DNA from: JANQOH01 sp965214495
GTDB lineage: Bacteria; Pseudomonadota; Alphaproteobacteria; UBA7887
Direction: 5' to 3'
Assembly: GCA_965214495.1 (NCBI GenBank)
Contig: OZ243958.1
Coordinates: 1,736,001-1,800,000 of the forward strand
Length of the DNA stretch: 64,000 nt
The notes beneath the pieces are model-generated. The model saw nothing but the letters and a program-made list of their open reading frames with translations. It did no database searches and had not been told where the DNA came from. This document shows, piece after piece, positions 36,966 through 46,800 of this stretch. Position numbers and translations under genes: made by a program. Numbering within the stretch: position 1 is the stretch's first letter; every line of letters begins with the position of its first letter.

Positions 36966-37560
36966 CTCCAGCGCGCCGGCGGGGCGGCGGGTTGGGGCAG
37001 GCGGCGGCGAGCCGGCTGTAGGGGCGCCCCTTGTGGGTGCCCATCCCCCCCGAACAGGCGGGGGGCAAGAGAGGGCAACCACAAGGGTTGCCCCTACAGA
37101 ATTGTTGGCGGGACGACCGCGCACCGGCGGGGCGGCGGGTTGGGGCGGCGGCGATCCGGCTGTAGGGGCGCCCCTTGTGGGCGCCCATCCCCGGAACAGG
37201 CGGGGGGCAAGAGAGGGCAACCACAAGGGTTGCCCCTACAGAATTGTTGGCGGGACGACCGCGCACCGGCGGGGCGGCGGGTTGGGGCGGCGTCGAGCCG
37301 GCTGTAGGGGCGCCCCTTGTGGGCGCCCATCCCCCCCCGAACAGGCGGGGGGCCAGGGAGGGCAACCACAAGGGTTGCCCCTACAGAATTGTTGGCGGGG
37401 CGACCGCGCACCGGCGGGGCGGCGGGTTGGGGCGGCGGCGAGCCGGCTGTAGGGGCGCCCTTGTGGGCGCCCATCCCCCCCCCCGGAACAGGCGGGGGGC
37501 AAGAGAGGGCAACCACAAGGGTTGCCCCTACAGAATTGTTGGCGGGACGACCGCGCACAC
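36966..37560. repeat. Upstream tandem repeat array, four copies of about 144 bp
   Basis: Four near-identical units follow each other; the TGTAGGGGCG landmark recurs at 37017, 37161, 37303 and 37449 (spacing 144, 142, 146). Each unit has a leader GGGGCGGCGGGTTGGGG, a first hairpin (GGGCGCCC arms around CTTGTG in most copies), a run of C of different length in each copy (7, 4, 8 and 10), then a second hairpin (GGGCAACC/GGTTGCCC around ACAAGG) and the end GCGGGACGACCGCGCACC. The units stay open in several frames, but the translations are only repeats of the DNA, so I treat them as non-coding. The array ends about 150 bp before the giant gene. Confidence 0.92.
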
Positions 37561-37576
37561 CAGGAAAAAAGAACGT

Positions 37577-37605
37577 TTGTTCCAGAATGTTTTAGACAGT
37601 ATGCA
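37577..37605 (+). promoter_or_regulatory. Possible promoter of the leader ORF and giant gene (weak)
   Basis: The only AT-rich stretch between the repeat array and the giant gene lies at about 37563-37606. It contains TTGTTC (37577-37582), 17 bp later TATGCA (37600-37605), each with only three of six consensus bases, so the call is weak. The position, 33 bp before the leader start codon at 37638, is suitable. Confidence 0.3.
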
Positions 37606-37637
37606 GCGTGCGCTACCGGACTATCGGGGGGGAGAGA

Positions 37638-37823
37638 ATGTCTTTGGCCGCGAGTCTGCACCGTATCCTGAATTCCCCCCCCCCCCCCCCCGCGAGGGCC
37701 GGGGGTCGGTTTGATGGGCGGGCGGTTGGTTCGCGGCGCGCTGGCGCTGGCGCTGGCGTTGCTGGCCGCCGGGCCGGGCGCGGCGCAGGAATGGGACGGC
37801 GTCGTGCCGCCCGGGCTTTCTGA
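37638..37823 (+). CDS. Short leader ORF spanning the poly-C tract, overlapping the giant gene start
   Basis: An ATG at 37638 follows an excellent ribosome binding site (GGGGGGAGAGA). It starts MSLAASLHRILNS and then runs through the C17 tract as a proline run. In the assembled state it continues out of frame with the giant protein and ends at 37823 after 61 residues with no family resemblance. With one C fewer the frame would run into the giant ORF as ...PPPPPRGPGVGLMGGRL. With one C more it would read REGRGSV and stop at TGA 37712-37714, which overlaps the giant ATG as TGATG. I therefore see it as a likely translational control element, not a separate functional protein. Confidence 0.5.
   Translation: MSLAASLHRILNSPPPPPARAGGRFDGRAVGSRRAGAGAGVAGRRAGRGAGMGRRRAARAF
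37675..37691. repeat. Homopolymeric C17 tract before the giant gene
   Basis: Seventeen consecutive C lie 22 bp upstream of the giant start codon and inside the leader ORF. Runs of this length change readily during replication by slippage. Because of its place between a good start site and the giant ORF, each length change of one base alters how the giant gene is entered. The exact length in the assembly may itself be uncertain. Confidence 0.85.
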
Positions 37824-40800
37824 AGGCGACACCTACCGCATCCTGTTCGTCACCAGCACCGCCATCAAGCCGACGGACCGCACCGACATCGCCACCTGGA
37901 ACAGCGCCGTCCAGGCGGTGGCCGACACCCAGCCGGACTTCAGCGGCATCGCCTTCAAGGTGCTGGGCAGTACCGGCAGCGTCGCCGCCCGCGACAACAC
38001 CGACACCAACCCCACCAGCGACGGCACGGGCGAGGCGATCTACTACTACAAGGGCGACAAGCTGGCCGACGACTACGACGACCTCTACGACGATAGCTGG
38101 GATTCCCACAACTGGAAGGACGAAAACGGCGACGACTCCACCCGTATCCGTGTCTTTACCGGCTCCAGGGACGATGGAACCAGTCACACGGGTCCCGGCC
38201 ACTTGGGCGGTGCTGTACCCGTCACTGGCGAACGCTTGGAAGGCCGCGAACTCAACTCCTCCCAAGCCGGCTGGTCTGACGCCGACGGCGGATATGTCTA
38301 TGCCCTGTCGGAGGTGCTGACCGTGCCGCCGGACGCGACGCTGAGCAGCATGACGTTCCGCCAGGGCGAGGATAGTACCGACCCGCTGATCCCATTCGAG
38401 CCGCCCTTCGCGTCGGACATCTTCAGCTACACGGCAAGACTGCCCGCCAGTCACCGAGGCTTCAGTGAAATAAAAGCCGCCGCCACGGATGCCGACGCGC
38501 AAATCTATATCGACTTTACCCTGCCGAATGGGGCCGAGGTCGTGGACACCAGCCCGTCCACTGGCGACCTCACAGTCGGTCTCAACATCAGCAGCGATGG
38601 CGAATACATGTTCACCGTCAGGGTAGTGAACGGCGAGGGCAGAGAGACGTACGAGGTAGTAATCGAGCGGATTCCCGTCCCGGCCAAGCCGACGACCTTC
38701 CAGGTGACGGAAGTCGGCTACACCCAGGCGACCCAGGGCGCCGTGACCCTGGGCTGGGACGACCCCGACGACGACACCATCACCGGCTACGAGTTCCGCC
38801 AGCGGCGAGCCGGCGAAGACCCGCCGGCAGCGTGGTCGGCGTGGACGGACATCGCGGAGAGCGACTCGGCCACCGTAGAACACACCATCACCGGCCTCGA
38901 CAACGGGCAGGCATACGAGTTCCAGGTCCGCGCCGTGGGCACGGGCGGCAACGGCAAGGCGTCGAATACCGTGAGCGCCACGCCGGCGGCGTCCACGGTC
39001 GTCACGCTGTCGGCACTGGCGCTGGCGGACGGCACGACGCCGGTCGCCCTCGACAAGACCTTCGACGCGGCGACGAAAGACTACACCGCCGAGGTGGCCA
39101 ACAGCGTGAGCGAAGTCACCGTCACGGCGACGCCGACCCACAGCGACGCCACCGCGGCGATCACCGTGGGCGCGACGACATACGCCGACGGCGTGGCGCC
39201 GCTGGAGCCGGGCGACACGGTCATCACCGTCACCGTGACGGCGCAGGACGGCACCACGATGACGGACCCGCCCTACACGGTCACCGTCACCCGGGCGTAT
39301 CCGGTCCCCGAGGTTGACGACGCCGGCACCACCACCGACGGCAACTGGATCGTCCTGACCCTGAACACGCCGGTGTCGAACACCAGCGCAATGCCGGGCG
39401 ATTTCCGCGTGAGGAACACGGTCAGGGGTCCCGCGGTGACGGCGCTGCGGGTGTCCGGCGCCAACACCGGCCTGACGCCGGCGGCGGCGACCAGCGGCCG
39501 GTATCTGTGGCTGGAGCTGAGCGTGCCCGTCAACTACGACGAGGATGACGTCGCGGTCAACTACGTGAAGGGCAACCGCGCCATCGACAACCAGAACTCG
39601 CCGCCGCAAAGCCTGGCCGCCTTCTCCGGCCAGGCCGTCGCCAACAACGTGGCGGAGCTCGACTTGCAGAAGACCACCGGCGTCACCGCCGTGGCCGGCG
39701 ACGGCGAGGTGGCCCTGAGCTGGGACCAATACCTGCCCGGCGAATACCGGTCCGAGGCGAACGTGTCGCTCGTCTGGCAAGTGCGGCGCAGCACCGACGG
39801 CGGGACGAGTTGGGGGACGGACAACACGGACGAGATCATCAACAGCGGAGCGGCGTTCTCATGGCGGGACCTGCCCGTTTTCGATCCCTCGTTCAACGCC
39901 GACGTGTTGACCGACGACTGGGTCAACGGCCGGGCGTCCTGGACGGATATATGGGCGACGAACGGCGAGGACTACACCTACCAGGTGCGGCGGACCATCA
40001 TCACCACAGGGGAGGGCGCCGGCGATCCGGTTCTGGGGCCGGCGAGCGATTCCACCACGCCCCCGGCCACGCCGGACAGCATGCCGGTGTTCGACGACGG
40101 CAGCGGCAACAGGCCCGTCTTCGACGACCAGGACAATCGGGTGTGGAAGGTCGGCGAGGCGATCACGCAGCTCGACCTGCCGGGGAGCGAGGGCGGCGAC
40201 GAACCGCTCACATACACGCTCACCGGGGCGAACGACGAAGACCTCGCCGACTACGGCCTGACCGTCAGCGCCGCCACGGCGCCCCTGGAGGTCACCGGTA
40301 CGCCGACGCGGCCGCTCGCCAAGACGACATTCACCTACAAGGTCAGCGACGAGGACAGCGACATCGATTCGCTGACGTTCTACATCACCATCGAGTCGAT
40401 CGCCGCCCCCACGATCTCGAGCGTCAGCGCCGGCGACCGGGAAATCACCCTGGCGTGGGCCGCTCACAGCGACGCGACCGTCACCGGCTACGACGCCCGC
40501 GCCTGCGTCGTCTCGCCCGCCTCCTGCGGCGCGTGGGCGGCGGTCTCCGCGACGGGAGTCACGGACCGGGAAACCACCCTGGACAGCCTGCTGAACGGCG
40601 AGGACTACACGGTCGAGTTGCGCGCGACGACGGGTGAGAGCGTTTACAAGGGCGAGGTGGCGACCTCCGCCCAGGCGACGACGCCGGTGCCGGTGGTGAC
40701 CCTGGACGCCGGCGGCCCGTTCCTCGAGCCCGCCGGCGATGTCACCGTCGGGGTCAGCCTGAGCGCGGTCAGCCTGGACAACGTCAGCGTTTCGTTCACC

Positions 40801-43800
40801 GCTGCCGGCGACACCGCCTCGCTGCCCGGCGATCTCTCGGAGCTGACAAACAGCCCGCTGGTCATCGACGCCGGCGACACCAAGGGGGAGATCAGCTTCC
40901 GGCTGACGGACGACACGGCGGTGGAGCCGGACGAGACCTTCTCGGTGACGCTGTCGAGCCCCACCAACGCGACGCTCGGCAGCCCGGCCAGCCGGGACTA
41001 CGCCATCGACAGCGACGACCTCGATCTGGCGACGTTGACGGTGACCGCCGACGGCGCCGCGCTGACGCCGGACTCGGCGCTGGCCGCCGGCGATTACCAC
41101 TACGACTTCGGCGAGGTGGCGGCGGACGTGACGACGGTCACCATCGCCTGGACGCTGCCGGGCGGCGTGACCGCCACCGTCACCGCCTGGAACGCCGACG
41201 GCACGGAAGCGGCGAACGGCGTCGCCACACTGGTGGACGGCCTCAACGAACTCCGGCTCGAAGTGGTGAAGGACGGGCATACGCCCGGCCGCCGCTACGA
41301 CATCGACGTGACCCGCCGGGTGCCGACGCTGAGCATCGGCGACGGGCGCGCCAACGAGGGCGATCCGGTGGCGTTCACGCTCACGCTGAGCGAGGAGAGC
41401 CACAGCAACGTGACGGTGGATTGGGCCACCGCGGTCGGGACGGGCCCCAACGGCGCCGGCGCGGCCGACTTCACCGCAGTGAGCGACGGCGAGGCGACCG
41501 TCACCGCCGGCCAGACCACCGCCACGGTCAGCGTTGCGACCACGGAAGACACTGCGGTGGAGAACGACGAGACCTTCACCGTCACCCTCAGCAACCCGTC
41601 GGCCAACGCCACGCTGGCCACCGCCATCGGCACCGGCACCATCGTCAACGACGACCCGCCGGGCAAGCCGACGGGCTTCACGGCCGCCGGCACGGACCGG
41701 ACCGTGACGCTGACATGGACCGGCCCGACCGATGCGGGCATCAACGGGTGGCAGGTCAAGCGGTGGACGGGCAACCCCGAGCCGATCCCCGACACCTACT
41801 GGAAAGACATCCCTGGCAGCACTGCGACGACCGCCACCCACGCCGTCACCGGGCTGACCAACGGCACGGAATACAGCTTCCGCATCCGCGCGGTGGCCGA
41901 CAACGTGAACGGCGCGGAGTCGGACATAAGGACGGCGACGCCCGATACGGCAGGGATTCTCGCCGCGAACGAGGGCGGGGTGGCGATCACCTCCGACCCC
42001 GGCAATGACGACACCTACGCCATCGGCGATGTCATCGAGGCGACGCTGACCTTCGACCAGCCGATCCACGTGACCGGCGGGCCGACGATGACGCTGACCG
42101 TGGGGAGCAACAGCCGCACGGCCGCTTACGCCAGCACGAGCACCGACAATCTGAGCGCGGCCTTCCGCTACACCGTCGTCGAGGGCGACGAAGACACCGA
42201 CGGCGTCTCCATAGCCGCCAGCACCACCATCGCCTATCCGGACAGCGCAAGCATCAGGACCGACAACGCCAGCGGCAGCCCGGTCAACGCCGCGATTCCG
42301 GCGCTGGCGGACCAGTCCGGCCACGAGGTGGACGGGGTCCGGCCGACGGCCGCCTGGATCGTCCCCGCGCTGGCCGCGGGCAAGCAGATTACGGCGTTCG
42401 GGCCGGACAGCGGCGCGTCCACCGACATCGCCTCCTACGTAGTGAAGCAGGGCAGCAGCCTGCCGCCGGGGCTGACGCTCGACAGTGCGGACGGCGAGAT
42501 CGCCGGCACGCCGACAACCGCCAACGCGGACGCGCACGACACGGACGTCGTCATTACGGACGCGGCCGGCAATACCGGCGAGGCGACGATCGCCTTCCCG
42601 GCCATCGCCCCGGCGCAAGCGACGGGCCTGACGGCGCGCGCAGAATCGCACGCGCGGATCGACATCTCATGGACGGCGACGGCCGGCGCGACGAAATACC
42701 AATACCGCTACGGCACGACCTCGGGGAGCCTCGGGTCCTGGAGCACGGACCTGACGGGCACAACCGCCAGCCTGACGGGGCTGGCGGTCAACACGAAGTA
42801 TTTCGTGCAGGTGCGCGCCGGGAACGGCGGCGGCTGGGGCGATCCGAGCGCCGAGGCGAGCGCAACCACCGACCAGATTCCCGCGCCGGGGCAGGTGACC
42901 GGCCTGACGGCGACGGCGACGGCGTATAACGAGATCGACCTCTCGTGGGTCGCCGTAACGACGGCCACGAAATACCAATACCGCTACGGCACGGCCACCG
43001 GGACCTATGGGAACTGGAGCGCTGACCTGACGACCACAACCGCCGGTATAACGGGGCTGGAGGCCGAGACGACCTACTACATCCAGGCGCGCGCCGGGAA
43101 CGACGGCGGCTGGGGCGATCCGAGCGCCGAGGCGAGCGCGGAGACCCCGGCGACCCCGGCGATCCCGTCGGTGCTGGTCTCGCTCCGGGACGCGACCGGG
43201 ACCGTCGCCGAGGACGGCGGCAACGCCCGCATATGCGCCGACCTCGGCATAGCGGCGCTCCAGGATTTCGATCTGACCTTCACGACCGCCGACGCCACCG
43301 CCGCCGCCGGCGTCGATTACGAGGCCGTCAGCAGCGACGAGGCGGTCACCGCGGGCGATACTTCCGTTTGCATAGACGTCGCCGTCACGGACGACACGAT
43401 CCATGAGGGCGGCGAGACCTTCACGGTCGCGATCTCCGTGCCGAGCGGCAGCATGGGTATGGCGGGCATCGCCGCCGGCGAGGGGACGGCGACATGGACC
43501 ATCGACGACAATGACGACGCGCCGACGGGCATCGAGCTGAGCGTGAACCCGACCGCCGCGGGCGAGGGCGACGGCGCTACCGACATTACGGTCACGGCCA
43601 CCGTCACCGGCGGCACGACCTACTCCGGCGTCACGACCGTCACCGTCTCGGTGGACGGCAGCGGCGCGAGCGGCGCGGTCGGCTTCGCCGCGGTGGACGA
43701 TTTCGAGATCGCCATCCCGGACGGCGGCGCGAGCGCGTTCGCCTCCTTCACGTTGACGCCGGCGCACGACGACGGGGCGCAGTCGGCCGAAACGATCACC

Positions 43801-46800
43801 GTCAGCGGCGCGGCGCAGGGCGAGCAAGGCGCGCACAAGGCCGGCGACCGCCCGGTGCTCACGCCGTATCCCACCGTCTCGCTGACCGACGCGCCGCCCC
43901 GTCCCCCGGCGAAGCCGACGGGCTTCACGGCCGCCGGCTCCGACATGACGGCGACCCTGGCGTGGACCGGCCCCGGCGGCGGCAGGATCACCAATTGGCA
44001 ATACAAGCAGTGGACGGGGACCGAACCCGACCCCGGAACCTGGGCCGACATGCCCGGCAGCGGCCCGACCACGACCGGCCACGCCGTCACCGGGCTGACC
44101 AACGGCGCGGCATACAGCTTCCGCATCCGCGCCGTGGCCGAAAGCGGCGAGGAGGCCGTGAACGGCGCGCAGTCGGAGATCGCGACGGCCACGCCGCAGA
44201 CGGCGCGGATTCTCGCCGCGAACGAGGGCGGGGTGGCGATCACCTCCGACCCCGGCAATGACGACACCTACGCCATCGGCGATGTCATCGAGGCGACGCT
44301 GACCTTCGACCAGCCGATCCATGTAAGCGGCAGCCCGACGATGGCGCTGACCGTGGGGACCAACGCGCGGACGGCGGCCTACGACCGCACCGCCGGCGGC
44401 GGCATGGGGGCGGTCTTCCGCTACACCGTCGTCGAGGGCGACGGGGATGCGGACGGCGTTTCGGTCGCCAGCGGCGCCGTCATCGCCTATCCGGGCACTG
44501 CCAGCATCAAGACCGACAACGACAGCGGCAGCGCGGTCAACCCGGCGATCCCGGCGCTGGCGGACGATGACGGCCACAAGGTGGACGGGGTTCGGCCGGA
44601 CGCCGCATATGCCGATCCCGCCGGACCCTGGGCCGAGGGCGTGCAGATCGCGCCGTTCTCGCCGACCAGCACGCACGCCGACATCGCCGCCTACACGGTG
44701 AAGCAGGGCAGCAGCCTGCCGCCGGGGCTGGCGCTGAACGCCGCGAACGGCGAGATCGGCGGCACTCCGACGGCGGCGGACGCCGACACGCACGCCACCG
44801 ACGTCGTCATTACGGACACGGCCGGCAACACCGGGGAAACGAGGGTCACCTTCCCCGCCATAGGCCCGGCCAAGCCGGCGGGCTTCACGGTGCGCACCGC
44901 CGACGCGGCGGTGACGCTGTCATGGACCGGCCCCACCGGCGCGCCCATCACGAAGTGGCAATACAAGCAGTGGACGGGAACCGAACCCGATCCCGGGACC
45001 TGGGAGGACATGTCGGGCAGCGGGCCCGGCACCGACAGCCACACCGTCGCCGGGCTGGCCAACGGCACCGAATACGGCTTCCGCATCCGCGCGGTGGCCG
45101 GCGCGGCCGCGGGGGCGGCGTCGGACCCGGCGGCGGCCACGCCGGGGACGGCGCAGATTCTCGCCACGGACGACGGCGGGGTGGCCATCACCTCCGACCC
45201 CGGCGACGACGATACCTACGCCATCGGCGACGACATCGAAGTCACCCTGACCTTCGACCAGCCGATCCATGTGAGCGGCAGCCCGACGATGACGCTCGCC
45301 GTAGGGAGCGACAGCCGCACGGCCGCTTACGTCGGCACCGGCACCGACGGGCTGGAGGCGGTCTTCCGCTACGCCGTCGTCGAGGGCGATGAAGATACGA
45401 ACGGCGTCGCGGTGCCGGCCGGCAACATCGCCTATCCGGGCGGCGCGAGCATCACGACCGGCGACGCCAGCGGCAGCCCTGTCAATGCGGCGATACCGGC
45501 GCTGGCCGACCAGTCCGGCCACAAGGCGGACGGCGTCCGGCCTGCGGCGACATATACGCCCGGCGGGACCTACAGGGTCAACACGCAGATCGCGGCAATC
45601 TCGCCGAACACCGCGCACACCGACATCGCCGGTTACGCGGTGAAGCAGGGCAGCAGCCTGCCGCCGGGCCTGGCGCTCGACGGCGCGACCGGAGAGATCT
45701 CCGGTGCGCCGACCGAGGCCAACCCCGACCCGCACGAGACGGCCATCGTCATTACGGACACGGCCGGCAACGCCGGAGAAGCCACCGTCGCCTTCCCGGC
45801 CATCGAGGACGACCTGTCCATGGACGCCACGCTGGCGGAGGTCACCCTCAACGGGGAACCCGTCGAGGGCTGCGAGTCCGACACCACGGAATGCAGCGCG
45901 GAGGTGCCGCATGAAACGACGGAGGCGGAGGTCGCAGCGGAACCGACGGATGAAGACGCCAGCTACACCGTCACCGTGAACGGGGAGGAGGATACCGACG
46001 GCGTGGTGGAACTGCCGGTCGGCGAGACGGTCATCGAGATCATCGTCACCGCCGAAGACGGGACGACGATGGAGAGATACACCCTCACCATCAACCGGAC
46101 GCCGGACCTGAAGCCGTCGTTCGGCGACGAGGAGATCGCCGACCGCATCTGGACGGTGGGCGAGGAGATCGCGCCGCTGGCGCTGCCGGCGGCCAGCGGC
46201 GGCGACGCCCCGCTCACCTATGCGCTGACGCCGGACCTGACCGCCTGGGGCCTGACGGTGACCGCCGACGCCGCCACCGGCGCTCTCACCGTGTCCGGGA
46301 CGCCGACCGAGGTGCTGGAGCGCACGCGGGTCGGATACGCCGCCACCGACGACGACGGCGACACCGCTGCGGCGAGCTTCGTCGTCACCATCACCGCCAA
46401 CCTGGCCGAACGCGGCCAGGCGACGGAACGCACGCTGGCGGCGTTCGGGCGCACGGTGGCGGGGACCATGGCGGCGGCGGTCGAGGGGCGCGCCGCCGCG
46501 TCGGGGCAGCCGCCCGAGGAGTCCGCCCGGGGGACGATCGCGGGGCAGACGGTGTCGCTGCACAGCCTGGGCGACGACCTGGGGCGGCTGTTCGAAGGGC
46601 TGGCGGAGGAGGACGGAAGCATGCGTTCGCTCGACGCGGGCGAAGTGTTGTCCGGGACCTCGTTCCAGCTCTCCCCGTGGGGAAGCGAAGGCGCGTGGAC
46701 GCTGTGGGGCGGCGGGGCGGCGAGCCGGTTCGACGGCCGTCCCGAGCGCGGCTTCTCGATGGAGGGCGAGGTGCTCTCAGGCTATCTCGGGTTCGACACG

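Noticed and set aside
36889..37714. Open frames through the upstream tandem units (repeated GRPRTGGAAGWGG peptides)
   Set aside because: They are open in several frames at once because the unit lacks stops; no signal peptide, no consistent start and no protein family. Treated as non-coding repeat.
39859..44793. Long - strand open frames of 930 and 708 residues under the giant gene
   Set aside because: They mirror the repeated modules of the + strand gene and contain only low-complexity Arg/Gly/Ala/His sequence, so they are antisense shadows.
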